From: Microbacterium sp. SL75
GTDB taxonomy: Bacteria > Actinomycetota > Actinomycetes > Actinomycetales > Microbacteriaceae
Assembly: GCF_026625865.1 (NCBI RefSeq)
Contig: NZ_CP113067.1
Coordinates: 2,418,001 to 2,482,000, forward strand
DNA: 64,000 nt
Direction: 5' to 3'
The translations under genes were made by a program, and so were the position numbers. Every line of letters begins with the position of its first letter. Positions within the stretch are counted from its first letter, which is position 1. Positions 23,546 through 32,146 of the stretch are shown piece by piece. The notes under the pieces are model-generated. The model did no database searches. It saw nothing but the letters and a program-made list of their open reading frames with translations, and was not told where the DNA came from.

Positions 23546-23959
23546 TCAGAGGGGCGCCGCGGGGCGCACGAGAGCCGTCTGGTCGGGCTCGGCGAAACCG
23601 AACTGACGGTAGAGGCCGTGCGCGTCGCTCGTGAAGAGGGTCCAGCGGAAGTGAGGACCCGGACCCTCGTCGATCATCAGCGAGACCAGGCCCTTGCCGA
23701 GGCCGTGGCCGCGGTGCGCGGCGACGACGAAGACGTCGGCCAGGTAGGCGAATCCGACGCCGTCGGAGATCGCCCGCGCGAAGCCCACCAACGCGCCCGT
23801 CTCTCGGTGGTACGCGGCGACGACACGCCAGGCGCTGTCGAGCTGGGCCTCGACGTCGGTTCGGGTGCGCCAGCGCCCCCAGTACGCCTCGGTGCTCAGC
23901 CACTGCCAGACCGCGTCGCGGTCGACCCGTTCGGGGTTGTCGTCGAATTCATACTCCAT
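23546..23959 (-). CDS. GNAT family N-acetyltransferase
   Basis: 137 aa. The acetyl-CoA-binding motif is seen in FVVAAHRGHGLGKGLVSLMI and the LYRQFGF segment closes the fold. It is close to the short single-domain GNATs acting on small molecules or protein N termini; the substrate is unknown. A CACAAT box lies 6 bases before the ATG, suggesting a leaderless mRNA. Confidence 0.85.
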   Translation of the reverse strand: MEYEFDDNPERVDRDAVWQWLSTEAYWGRWRTRTDVEAQLDSAWRVVAAYHRETGALVGFARAISDGVGFAYLADVFVVAAHRGHGLGKGLVSLMIDEGPGPHFRWTLFTSDAHGLYRQFGFAEPDQTALVRPAAPL

Positions 23960-24123
23960 CCGACGATTGTGGCAACTCCAGGCGAGTCGGACTTCCCCGC
24001 GGCCGAGGGGTGGCGGTCATATCGCGCTTCTCGGCGCGGTATGTGCGTTGGCGCGGGTGATCTCATGGCGTCTCGTGACGCTCGGCGGGGACCGTCGGTC
24101 CTGTGTGTGCCAGGCTGGAGACG

Positions 24124-25026
24124 ATGACGATCGAGCCCCCCGCCCCCGGCGAGCCGCGACGCCCGCACGGGCCTCGCGACCCGGGCGATGCCTGGGTCGT
24201 CGCGCCCACGGGCGAGAAGTACTGGGGTCGTTTCGGCGCCGCGGGTCTGCTCGCCCTCGACCCCGAGCGCGGAGTGCTGCTGCAGCATCGCGTCTCGTGG
24301 AGCCACTTCGGCAACACGTGGGCCCTGCCGGGTGGCGCGCGGCACGAGGGCGAATCCGCTCGAGACGGCGCCCTGCGCGAATCGGGCGAAGAGGCGGGAG
24401 TGCCGGCGGATGCCGTGAGTGCGCGCTTCGAGAGCGTTCTCGACCTCGGCATCTGGTCGTATTCGACTCTCGTCGCCGATGTGACGACCCCGTTCGAGCC
24501 CGTGATCAGCGATCCCGAGAGCGTCGCCCTGAAGTGGGTCGCCGTCGACGACGTCGATTCCCTGCCGCTGCACCCCGGCTTCGCCGCCTCGTGGCCGGCC
24601 CTGCGCCAAGCGCTCACCGCGCGGCCGGCGATCGTCGTCGACGTGGCCAACGTCATGGGTTCGGTTCCCGACGGGTGGTGGAAGGATCGCGCCGGTGCCG
24701 CGACCCGTTTGGTTACGAAGCTCTCGCGGCTGGCGGAGCGGGGAGTGGATGCCGAGGCGCTCGGGCTGTCCGCGACGCGCTGGTTCCCGGTGGTCACGGC
24801 GGTGCTGGAGGGCCAGGCGCGGTCTGCCGAGCCGGTGGCACCCCCGGTCGAGGTGCGGCACGCGCCGGGCGAGGGCGACGACGAGATCGTCGCGGTCGTG
24901 CGCGAGGTCGCGGGGGCGTGCCGCCCGGTGGTCGTCGTGACGAGCGACCGCGAGCTGTCGGCGCGCGTCGAGGAGCTCGGGGCGAGCGTGCGCGGTGCGC
25001 GCTGGTTGTTGGATCAGCTGGACTGA
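24124..25026 (+). CDS. NUDIX hydrolase fused to a NYN/PIN-like domain
   Basis: 300 aa. The NUDIX box reads GGARHEGESARDGALRESGE followed by EAG, matching G(x5)E(x7)RExxEE, at residues about 70-92. After residue 160 a second domain begins with AIVVDVANVMGSVPDGWW and ends with VVVVTSDRELSARVEELGAS, which has the spaced aspartates of NYN/PIN-like nucleases. Substrate unknown; the pairing suggests nucleotide or RNA-end processing. The ATG at 24124 has GGAGACG before it. A CAGGCT box sits 7 bases upstream. Confidence 0.8.
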   Translation: MTIEPPAPGEPRRPHGPRDPGDAWVVAPTGEKYWGRFGAAGLLALDPERGVLLQHRVSWSHFGNTWALPGGARHEGESARDGALRESGEEAGVPADAVSARFESVLDLGIWSYSTLVADVTTPFEPVISDPESVALKWVAVDDVDSLPLHPGFAASWPALRQALTARPAIVVDVANVMGSVPDGWWKDRAGAATRLVTKLSRLAERGVDAEALGLSATRWFPVVTAVLEGQARSAEPVAPPVEVRHAPGEGDDEIVAVVREVAGACRPVVVVTSDRELSARVEELGASVRGARWLLDQLD

Positions 25027-25145
25027 CGGCTGTGGGGCGTCACCGCCCCGACGTCGTGCGTGCGGCGAGGGGTCTGCGGTGTCGTTAGGTCAGCGGTGTC
25101 GCTGGGTCAGCGGTGTCGCTGGGTCGGCGGTGTCGCTGGGTCGGC

Positions 25146-25930
25146 GATTCGCGCAAGGTCAGTTGGCGGGGTCGGCTGAGGTTGTGCGGATTGCGGAGGT
25201 TCTGCGAGCGTGCGGGGGCGGCGCCTGTCCAGGGTCTGAGATTCGCACAAGGTCAGTTGGCGGGGCCGGGGGTCGGCTGAGGTTGTGTGGATTGCCGAGG
25301 TTGTGCGGGGCGTGCTGAGGCGGCGCGTGCACAAGGTTTGAGATTCGCGCAAGGTCAGTTGGCGGGGCCGGGGGTCGGCTGAGGTTGTGCGGATTGTGGA
25401 GGTTGTGCGGGGCGTGCGGGGGCGGCGGGTGCACGAGGTTTGAGATTCGCGCAAGGTCAGTTGGCGGGGGTGCTGCTTGGCTGAGGTTCTGCGGATTGCC
25501 GAGGATGTGCGGGGCGTGCTGAGGCGGCGCGTGCACAAGGTTTGAGATTCGCGCACGATCAGGTGCGGGGGTCGCTGCTTGGCTGGGGTTGTGCGGGTTA
25601 CCGAGGTTGTGACGCGCCGGTCAGTCGGGGTCGCGGCCGCGGAGTTTCTCGGTGTCGCGCAGGTCGCGCTAGATCTGAAATTCGCGCAAGGTCAGTTGGC
25701 GGGGGCGCGGTTCGGCTGGGGTGTGGGGGTTGTGCCGGGATGTGCGGGGCGGCGGGTGCACGAGGTTTGAGATTCGCGCGAGGTCAGCCGGCGGGGCCGG
25801 GGGTCGGCTGAGGTTGTGCGAATTGTGGAGGTTGCTCGGGGCGGGGCGTGCTCAGGGTCTGAGATTGGCACAAGGTCAGTTGGCGGGGCCGGGGGCCGGC
25901 TGAGGTTCTGCGGATTGCCGAGGCTGTGAC
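25146..25930. repeat. array of about eight ~102-bp imperfect repeats
   Basis: Units begin with GATTCGCGCAAGGTCAG near 25146, 25240, 25342, 25444, 25546, 25678, 25771 and 25863. Spacing is 94, 102, 102, 102, 132, 93 and 92 bases. Each unit contains CTGAGGTTGTGCGGATTG, which is partly complementary to its start, then GAGGTTGTGCGGGGCGTG and GGTTTGA. It is the same family as the palindromes near 15.8 kb. The longer fifth interval carries a copy of the tail of the adjacent S4 gene. No gene is supported in 25027-25936. Confidence 0.85.
25611..25675 (-). pseudogene. duplicated 3' end of the S4-domain gene
   Basis: The stretch GACGCGCCGGTCAGTCGGGG...CGCGCT closely matches 25929-25993, which contains the last codons and stop of the S4 gene on the minus strand. 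The copy has no upstream coding sequence. It was probably created when the repeat array expanded by unequal exchange. Confidence 0.6.
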
Positions 25931-25936
25931 GCGCGG

Positions 25937-26320
25937 TCAGTTGGGGTCGCGGCCTCGGAGCTTTTCGATGTCGCGGCGGTCCCGCTTGGTGGGGCGACCG
26001 GCGCCGCGATCGCGCACCGGAACGAACGGCATGCTCTCTTTCGAGGGCGGCGGGGGAGTGCGGTCGTCCACCGACTCCGCGACGAGGGCCGCGCCGACAC
26101 GCTTCGCGATCGTCTTCTTCACGACGAGGATCCGGTCGAAGCCCTGGATGCGCACACGCAACTCATCGCCGGGGCGCACAGGTTGGGCGGCCTTGGCCCG
26201 CTCACCGTTGACCCGGACGTGCCCCGCGCGGCACGCGGTGGTCGCCGCAGACCGGGTCTTGTAGACGCGCACCGCCCAGAGCCACGCATCGACGCGTGCG
26301 GTGGTCGCGGCATCCGTCAT
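25937..26320 (-). CDS. S4-domain RNA-binding protein (Hsp15-like)
   Basis: 127 aa. The S4 domain spans residues 9-60 (VDAWLWAVRVYKTRSAATTA, then GHVRVNGE). The basic C-terminal tail (RDRGAGRPTKRDRRDIEKLR) is typical of the heat-shock protein 15/RluA-like S4 group that binds 50S subunits carrying nascent chains. Target RNA is inferred from E. coli Hsp15. Its 3' end borders the repeat array. Confidence 0.88.
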   Translation of the reverse strand: MTDAATTARVDAWLWAVRVYKTRSAATTACRAGHVRVNGERAKAAQPVRPGDELRVRIQGFDRILVVKKTIAKRVGAALVAESVDDRTPPPPSKESMPFVPVRDRGAGRPTKRDRRDIEKLRGRDPN

Positions 26321-26362
26321 GTCAGGTCTTTCGTCGGCGAACCTCCATCGTAGGTCGGGCGG

Positions 26363-26941
26363 TCAGTCGCGCAGGCTCAGCGAGACGAGGGCGCGATCGG
26401 GCTTGGGGCGATCGACGATGTCGAAGCCCGCCTTCTCGAACATCGACACGGTGCCGCGATACAGCTGGTTGGCGGAGCGCTTCGTGACGGTGGTGTCGAG
26501 GGGATACGCCTCGATGACGCGGGCGTCGGCCTCGCGGGCGGTGGAGACCGCGGCATCCAGGAGCCTCTTCATCAGGCCTTGACCGCGGTGGGTCGTGCGA
26601 ACGACGAAGCACGAGATCGACCAGACGTCGTCGGCGTCGAGGGGCTCGTCCGTCGCGGTCGTGACGTCGCGTGTACGCAGGAGGCGCGCCTGGTCGATGC
26701 GGGGACCGACGCGTACCCAGCCCGCGGGCTCGCCGTCGACGTAGGCGATGAGTCCGGGAGCGCGATCGCCGTGCATCTCGGCGTGAAATCGCGCGGTGAG
26801 GTCGTCGCGCGAGGTCTTCTGAAACTCGGCGTTCGTGAGCAGCCACCATTGGCACTGGCAGCCGGGACCGTCTCCGCTGTCGAGCGCCGTCTCGGCGTCG
26901 TCGAAGCGGTCGCCGGTGGCGGGGAGGATCTCGATCGTCAT
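26363..26941 (-). CDS. GNAT family N-acetyltransferase
   Basis: 192 aa. The acetyl-CoA motif is in ISCFVVRTTHRGQGLMKRLL, followed by an AVSTAREADARVIEAYPL helix and strand. A Cys pair with tryptophans (GPGCQCQWW) near residue 30 is shared by a known actinobacterial GNAT subgroup. The ATG at 26941 is preferred to one 16 codons upstream because TACGGT lies exactly 7 bases before it. Substrate unknown. Confidence 0.85.
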   Translation of the reverse strand: MTIEILPATGDRFDDAETALDSGDGPGCQCQWWLLTNAEFQKTSRDDLTARFHAEMHGDRAPGLIAYVDGEPAGWVRVGPRIDQARLLRTRDVTTATDEPLDADDVWSISCFVVRTTHRGQGLMKRLLDAAVSTAREADARVIEAYPLDTTVTKRSANQLYRGTVSMFEKAGFDIVDRPKPDRALVSLSLRD

Positions 26942-26948
26942 GCCCGAG

Positions 26949-26954
26949 ACCGTA
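26949..26954 (-). promoter_or_regulatory. -10 box of the GNAT gene
   Basis: TACGGT on the minus strand, 7 bases before the ATG at 26941, indicates a leaderless mRNA and decides the start codon. Confidence 0.5.
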
Positions 26955-27064
26955 GCGAGGGGTTCCGACATCGACAAGGGAGTGCGCACACGCCCGGGGT
27001 GGCCGTTGGTTCGCGGGGGAGTCGGCGAGGGGCTAATATAGGGGAGTTGCCCGCTCGCGGGTAA

Positions 27065-27138
<74 letters not shown>

Positions 27139-27144
27139 CGGAAT

Positions 27145-27184
27145 GGGTCGGAACTCGCAAGAGTTTCCGGCCCTTCGTCTTTTC
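27145..27184 (+). terminator. terminator after tRNA-Pro
   Basis: GGGTCGGAACTC and GAGTTTCCGGCCC pair around GCAA with one bulge and one G-U pair, followed by TTCGTCTTTTC, a good Rho-independent signal. Confidence 0.8.
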
Positions 27185-27234
27185 TCGGGGGATGTCCGAG
27201 AGCTCGTCACCGCAGCGCCCATCGGGTGAGCCTC

Positions 27235-27393
27235 ATGTTCGATTTCGACGAGTTCGTGATCGCGCTTCCGTCCATCGTGATCATCGGTGGGATCTCGGCC
27301 CTGGTGTCGTGGCTAGTCATCCGCGGCGCAGTCCTCTCCGCACAGCGCACGTACCGCCGGGAGCAGATCGAGGGGCACTCGGACCAGCTCTGA
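27235..27393 (+). CDS. small single-pass membrane protein
   Basis: 52 aa. It opens MFDFDEFVIALPSIVIIGGI; one hydrophobic helix spans residues about 8-32, followed by a charged tail (AQRTYRREQIEGHSDQL). GGGTGAG lies 5 bases before the ATG as a weak ribosome-binding site. No family recognised. Codon third positions are mostly G/C, which supports real coding. Function unknown. Confidence 0.5.
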   Translation: MFDFDEFVIALPSIVIIGGISALVSWLVIRGAVLSAQRTYRREQIEGHSDQL

Positions 27394-27427
27394 GGCGCGG
27401 CCGGTCGAACCACCCCCGTCCGCCCGA

Positions 27428-27730
27428 TCACGAGAAGTCGAACGTCAACACCGCCGTACGCGTCTCGGGTTCGAAGAACAGCAGGATCGCGTCGGCGCCG
27501 TGCCATCGCCAGGGGTACCCCGACGTCGCCGCGATGAACTGGAACGGGCGGCCGTCGGCCACCGCCGCGTCATCTCCGCGCGCCGCGTCGTCAGACACAG
27601 CCAGGACGCGAACGTGGCCGACGAAATGCCAGTGCCCGTCAGCCTAGGGAGCCCCCGGCCCCGCCGTCCTCCTCGAGATCCACGTCGACCCTCTCGACCA
27701 GCTCACCCACCGCGCGGCAGCCCTGAAAAC
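27428..27730 (-). pseudogene. decayed gene of unknown function
   Basis: The minus strand from about 27640 to 27428 encodes a protein-like 71-residue segment with GHVRVLAVSDD, PFQFIAATSGYPWRWHGADA and FEPETRTAVLTFDFS before TGA, but an in-frame TAG stands before it and no ATG is available. The neighbouring frame just upstream reads AVGELVERVDVDLEEDGGAG and stops at 27639. A one-base shift would join the two, so this looks like the 3' part of a frameshifted gene. The rest of 27394-27912 shows only the desaturase promoter region. Confidence 0.4.
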
Positions 27731-27912
27731 GGCCCGAGACTGGCAATCGCCTGGGCAACGCCATCGCCATCGACCCGGAACATGCGGAATTCCGGGGATC
27801 ACGGCGTCGCCGTATGCGCCTGCGCGCATACGCTCCCCGTAGCGTGGCCAACAAGTCGTCGGCATCTGCCCCCGGCTTCGAGACTTCGGTCACCCCCACC
27901 GAGGAGCACGCA

Positions 27913-29019
27913 TTGGCTGCACCCGTCATCGAGTCCCGGATGGGACCGATCCGTCAGACCTACAAGGGAACGACGGAGTTCCCGCCCATGGCCAAGGCCT
28001 ACACGGAGTTGTCGCAGGTCGTCCGTGAGACGGGCCTGCTCGTTCGCGCCCGCCGGTTCTACGCCCTGGTCGGCACCGTCCTCGCCCTCGGGTTCGGCGG
28101 GGCGATCACCGGCTTCGTCCTGCTCGGCGACAGCTGGTTCCAGCTGCTGATCGCCGCGGCCCTCGGCATCCTGTTCACCCAGGTGGCGTTCCTCGCCCAC
28201 GAGGCCGCGCACAAGCAGATCTTCTCCTCGGGTAAAGCCAACGACCGCCTCGCGCTGTGGCTCGCGGCCGGTGTCGTCGGCATGAGCCTGTCGTGGTGGA
28301 CCTCGAAGCACACCCGCCACCACGCCAACCCCAACCGCGTGGGCAAAGACCCCGACATCGAGATCGACACGATCTCGTTCATCGAGGTCGACGCCGCCAA
28401 GGCGCGCGGCCTGCAGCGTTGGATCACCCAGCGCCAGGGGTGGGCGTTCTTCCCCCTGCTCACGCTCGAGGGCGCCAACCTCCACTTCATCGGTCTGCGC
28501 CACCTGCTCTCGAAGGAGCCGGTCAAGGGCCGCTGGACGGAGCTCGGCCTCATCGCCCTGCGCTTCGCGGTCTTCGTGGCTCCGGTGTTCGTCTTCCTGC
28601 CGCTCGGCATGGCCTTCGCCTTCGTCGGCGTGCAGCTCGCCGTGTTCGGTCTGTACATGGGTGCCTCGTTCGCGCCGAACCACAAGGGCATGGCCGTCAT
28701 CGCTCCCGATGCGAAGCTCGACTTCTTCAGCAAGCAGGTGCGTACCTCGCGCAACATCACCGGCGGGTGGTGGGCCACGTGGCTCATGGGCGGTCTGAAC
28801 TACCAGATCGAGCACCACCTGTTCCCGAACATGCCGCGCCCGCACCTCAGCAAGGCCCGTGCGATCGTCAAGGAGCACAGCCAGACGCTCAACGTCCCCT
28901 ACGTCGAGACCACCTTGTTCGAGTCGTACGGCATCGTCATCCGTTACCTGAACCAGGTGGGGCTCGCCGCTCGCGACCCGTTCGAGTGCCCCATGACTTC
29001 GGCGGCCGCGCGGGCCTGA
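27913..29019 (+). CDS. membrane fatty acid (acyl-CoA/acyl-lipid) desaturase
   Basis: 368 aa, di-iron desaturase that puts a double bond into acyl chains, adjusting membrane fluidity. The three histidine boxes are HEAAHK, HTRHH and QIEHH (in QIEHHLFPNMPRPHL). Two membrane-helix pairs separate them. The start is TTG, preceded by GAGGAG six bases upstream; the frame is open further upstream but lacks family similarity. TACGCT and TAGCGT boxes near 27830-27845 may be the promoter. Regioselectivity cannot be read from the sequence. Confidence 0.88.
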   Translation: MAAPVIESRMGPIRQTYKGTTEFPPMAKAYTELSQVVRETGLLVRARRFYALVGTVLALGFGGAITGFVLLGDSWFQLLIAAALGILFTQVAFLAHEAAHKQIFSSGKANDRLALWLAAGVVGMSLSWWTSKHTRHHANPNRVGKDPDIEIDTISFIEVDAAKARGLQRWITQRQGWAFFPLLTLEGANLHFIGLRHLLSKEPVKGRWTELGLIALRFAVFVAPVFVFLPLGMAFAFVGVQLAVFGLYMGASFAPNHKGMAVIAPDAKLDFFSKQVRTSRNITGGWWATWLMGGLNYQIEHHLFPNMPRPHLSKARAIVKEHSQTLNVPYVETTLFESYGIVIRYLNQVGLAARDPFECPMTSAAARA

Positions 29020-29041
29020 CGCCCGCACGACCATCCATCCC

Positions 29042-29070
29042 AGAGGGCCCCGCATCGCGCGGGGCCCTCT
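29042..29070 (+). terminator. terminator after the desaturase
   Basis: AGAGGGCCCCGC (29042-29053) and GCGGGGCCCTCT (29059-29070) form a perfect 12-pair stem with a 5-base loop. No long T tract follows, as is usual in this GC range. Confidence 0.85.
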
Positions 29071-29174
29071 GTCGTGGTTTCGGTGACAAATGTCACCGCG
29101 AGTGGTGACCGACGGCTCTCCCGCCCACGGGGGTCCGCTGGTCGACTGGAGGAACCTCGACCCGAAGGATCCCC

Positions 29175-30110
29175 GTGAAGAAATCCACCCGCCTCGCCCT
29201 CCTGTTCCCACCCGTCGTGATCGTCGGCGTCCTCGCGGCGACGCTGGCCACCACGGCCGCCGTCAACGCCGTGGCCACCCGCGCCGAGGCCGCGGAGATC
29301 ACCCCGTACGGCCAGCGGGTTCCCGTGGGGGGTCGTTCGATGAACGTCGTCGTGAGCGGTGACCACGCGGAGACCATCGTGCTGCTGCCGGGCCTGGGCA
29401 CCGCGGCACCCGGCCTCGACTTCGCCCCGCTCATCGACCAGCTCGACGACACGTACCGCGTCGTCGCCGTCGAGCCGTTCGGAACCGGGCTGAGCGATCA
29501 GACCGACGTACCGCGCACGGCCGCGAACATCACGAGCGAGGTGCACACGGCGCTGGAGTACCTCGGCGTCGACCGCTACGCGCTCATGGGGCACTCGATC
29601 TCGGGCATCTACGCGCTGACCTACGTCGAGGCGTATCGCGATGAGGTGACGGCGTTCGTCGGCATCGACAGCAGCGTGCCGGACCAACCCGGCGGTGACG
29701 AACCGATCGCGACCGACTCCCTCGCCCTCTTGAACACTCTCGGCCTCACCCGCGCCCTTCGAGCGCTCGCCCCCGACCCGTACGAGGGACTGCCCTACGG
29801 CGCGAACGAGAGGGAGCAGATGCGTCTGCTCACGAACGCGAACTCCGCGGCGCCGACCGTGCTCGACGAGATGGCCCACGCATCGACGAATTTCGCCGAC
29901 GCGGGAGGTCGACGCTTCCCCGCCGACCTCCCGGTGCTGCTGTTCGCGCGCGTGGCCGACGACGACGTCGAGGGATGGGTCGACCTTCACCGCGCCCAGG
30001 CGGCATCCGTCGACCGGGGCGAGATGGTGCCGATGGCGGGCGAGCACTACCTGCACCACACGCTCTCGCGCGAGATCGCCGAGGGTACGCGCCGCTTCGT
30101 CGGCGGCTGA
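29175..30110 (+). CDS. membrane-anchored or secreted alpha/beta hydrolase
   Basis: 311 aa. Residues 8-35 form a signal anchor or signal peptide (LLFPPVVIVGVLAATLATTA). The nucleophile elbow is GHSISG near residue 140, an acidic residue follows in FARVADDDVEGW, and the catalytic histidine is in AGEHYLHH. The lid and substrate are not recognisable. The GTG start follows AAGGATCCCC. It runs convergently into the oxidoreductase with 3 bases between stops. Confidence 0.83.
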   Translation: MKKSTRLALLFPPVVIVGVLAATLATTAAVNAVATRAEAAEITPYGQRVPVGGRSMNVVVSGDHAETIVLLPGLGTAAPGLDFAPLIDQLDDTYRVVAVEPFGTGLSDQTDVPRTAANITSEVHTALEYLGVDRYALMGHSISGIYALTYVEAYRDEVTAFVGIDSSVPDQPGGDEPIATDSLALLNTLGLTRALRALAPDPYEGLPYGANEREQMRLLTNANSAAPTVLDEMAHASTNFADAGGRRFPADLPVLLFARVADDDVEGWVDLHRAQAASVDRGEMVPMAGEHYLHHTLSREIAEGTRRFVGG

Positions 30111-30113
30111 GGC

Positions 30114-31076
30114 TCAGGGCACGAGAACGATCTTTCCCGTCCCCGTCCCCGCCTGCCCGAACGCGTGCGCTGCCGCGGCGTCGGACAGGGGGAACGTCTT
30201 CGCGACGACCACACGCACCTGGCCGCTCGCCGCGAACTCGGCGAGGCGTTCCCGGAACGAGAGTCGGTAGGCGGTGCCGGCATCCTGACCCGGTCCATAG
30301 CCGAGGAGCTTGATGCCGGTGCCGTGGCGTCGGTCCGAGCCCGTGATCGAGGCGATGCGGGCGGGATCCGCGACGAGCGCGAGCGAGACGTCGAGCGCTT
30401 CGTCGGTGCCGACGGTGTCGATCGCGGCGTCGATTCCGTCCGGCGCGACGCCGCGCACTCGATCGGCGAGCCCCGCACCGTACTCGACGGGGATCGCGCC
30501 GAGTTCGCGCAGCAGCTCGTGATGACGGGCTGAGGCGGTGGCGATCACCCGCGCGCCGAGCTGCCTCGCGAGTTGCACGGCCATGAGCCCGACTCCGCCC
30601 GCGCCGCCGTGGACGAGCACGGTCTCTCGTGCGCCGAGCCCGGTCGCCGCGAGGGTGTGGGCGGCGGTGAGGCCCGCGAGCATGAGCGACCCGGCCTCCG
30701 CCCAGCCCAGCGCGGCGGGTTTGGGAATGAGGGATGCCACGGGTGCGACGACGTGATCCGCATACGCCGCGTGCGCGGGATAGACGATGACATCGTCGCC
30801 CACCGCGGTGCCCTCGACGCTCGAGCCGACCGCGATGACCGTTCCCGCGGCATCCATGCCGAGCGCCGGAAGCGTCTCGGTCAATCCGGCCTCCTCTTTC
30901 TCGTCGTCGTCCACGTCGTGGAAGGCTCCGCTGTAGAGCTTCCAGTCGAGCGGGTTCACGCCGGCAGCGCGCACGCGCACCACGACCTCGTCGGGCCCGG
31001 GCTCGGGGGTGTCGATCTCGATCACCTCGAGTACGTCGGGACCGCCGAAGGCGCGCGGGCGGATGACTCTGGACAT
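30114..31076 (-). CDS. NADP-dependent oxidoreductase, quinone-reductase/MDR type
   Basis: 320 aa, medium-chain dehydrogenase/reductase without the zinc ligands. It has the N-terminal FGGPDVLEVIEIDTPEPGPD, the NADP-binding VHGGAGGVGLMAVQLARQLG and the C-terminal GKIVLVP. This is the quinone oxidoreductase-like group. The substrate is unknown. It is divergent from a LysR regulator gene whose product may control it. Confidence 0.88.
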   Translation of the reverse strand: MSRVIRPRAFGGPDVLEVIEIDTPEPGPDEVVVRVRAAGVNPLDWKLYSGAFHDVDDDEKEEAGLTETLPALGMDAAGTVIAVGSSVEGTAVGDDVIVYPAHAAYADHVVAPVASLIPKPAALGWAEAGSLMLAGLTAAHTLAATGLGARETVLVHGGAGGVGLMAVQLARQLGARVIATASARHHELLRELGAIPVEYGAGLADRVRGVAPDGIDAAIDTVGTDEALDVSLALVADPARIASITGSDRRHGTGIKLLGYGPGQDAGTAYRLSFRERLAEFAASGQVRVVVAKTFPLSDAAAAHAFGQAGTGTGKIVLVP

Positions 31077-31159
31077 GGGGACCTCCGGGATCAGGGGGCG
31101 GCTCGATCTCGCGCCCGATCCATCGTCGCCCGGGGAATGGGTTTCAGAAAGCGCAACAT

Positions 31160-31189
31160 ACGCAAACCGTCATTGCGTCAGACACAATG
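31160..31189. promoter_or_regulatory. operator-like inverted repeats between MDR and lysR genes
   Basis: ACGCAA (31160-31165) and TTGCGT (31173-31178) are a perfect repeat with 7 bases between. CATTG (31171-31175) and CAATG (31185-31189) form a second dyad with the ATTG(N9)CAAT shape expected of LysR T-N11-A sites. The position in the divergent gap supports autoregulation and control of the MDR gene. Confidence 0.5.
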
Positions 31190-32146
31190 ATGAAGGTGGC
31201 GATCGAACAGATGGACCTCAATCTCCTGCGCGCACTCGACGCGCTCCTGCAGACGGGCAGCGTGTCGCTGGCCGCGGAGCGTCTGCATCTTTCCGTGCCC
31301 GCGACCAGCCGGGCGCTGGGTCGTCTGCGCCAGACGATGAACGACCCGCTGCTCGTGCGCGCGGGCCGCGGCATGGTTCCCACCCCGTTCGCGCTGCGGA
31401 CGGCGCCGCGCGTGCGGTCTCTCCTCGAGGAGATCGAACGCCTCCGGCGTCCCGCCGCCGACGACCCGTCCGCGTGGCACCGAACGTTCTCGATCCGCAT
31501 CAACGACGCCCTGTCGCCCGTGCTCGCGCCGCGGCTCACGCGTCTGGTCGCCACCCGTGCCCCGCACGTCCAGCTGCGGTTCGTGGCGCAGCAGTCCAAG
31601 ACGGTCGAACTCCTACGCGATGGCACCCTCGATCTCGACGTGGGCGTCGTCGATCCCGGTCCGCCCGACGTGCGAGCATCCGTCCTCTTCGCCGACACCT
31701 TCGTCGCCGTGGTCTCGGCGGCATCGAGAATCGGACGGATGCCGCGGCTCGATCTCGACGAGCTGTGCGCGGTGCCGCACGTCTCGGCATCGCGCCGCGG
31801 ACTCGATCGCGGTCCGCTTGATGAGGCCCTGGAAGCGCGGGGGCGGAGCCGGCGCGTCGTCGCTGTGGTCCCGACCTACGCGGTCGGTGCGCTGATGGCG
31901 CTCGAGGACGACGTGCTGTGCCTCATCCCCTCGGTGCTCGCCCGGCACCTGACCGAGCGCGGGGTGCCCTTGCGCGTGCACGAGGTTCCCGTCGACCTGC
32001 CGAAGGCCACCGTGCAGCAACGGTGGCACGAGCGGGTCGAAGCCGATCCGGCATCGCTCTGGCTGCGCGCGATGACGCAGGAGGCGGTCGGTGAACTCCG
32101 GCTCACAGACTCCCCGCCAACGCCCTCCCCACCGTCCGCCCAGTGA
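31187..32146 (+). CDS. LysR family transcriptional regulator
   Basis: About 319 aa. The N-terminal winged helix-turn-helix reads LLRALDALLQTGSVSLAAER with SRALGRLRQTMNDPLLVR, and the C-terminal substrate-binding domain fills residues 95-300. Two ATG codons (31187, 31190) and MDLNLL at 31211 are possible starts; the operator-like repeats reach the first. Probably regulates the divergent oxidoreductase. The 3' end overlaps the convergent FAD dehydrogenase by 44 bases. Confidence 0.87.
   Translation: MMKVAIEQMDLNLLRALDALLQTGSVSLAAERLHLSVPATSRALGRLRQTMNDPLLVRAGRGMVPTPFALRTAPRVRSLLEEIERLRRPAADDPSAWHRTFSIRINDALSPVLAPRLTRLVATRAPHVQLRFVAQQSKTVELLRDGTLDLDVGVVDPGPPDVRASVLFADTFVAVVSAASRIGRMPRLDLDELCAVPHVSASRRGLDRGPLDEALEARGRSRRVVAVVPTYAVGALMALEDDVLCLIPSVLARHLTERGVPLRVHEVPVDLPKATVQQRWHERVEADPASLWLRAMTQEAVGELRLTDSPPTPSPPSAQ

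Noticed and set aside
25146..25930. Repeat array considered as a CRISPR array
   Set aside because: Repeats are about 102 bases, degenerate, and abut each other without unique spacers; no cas genes are present.
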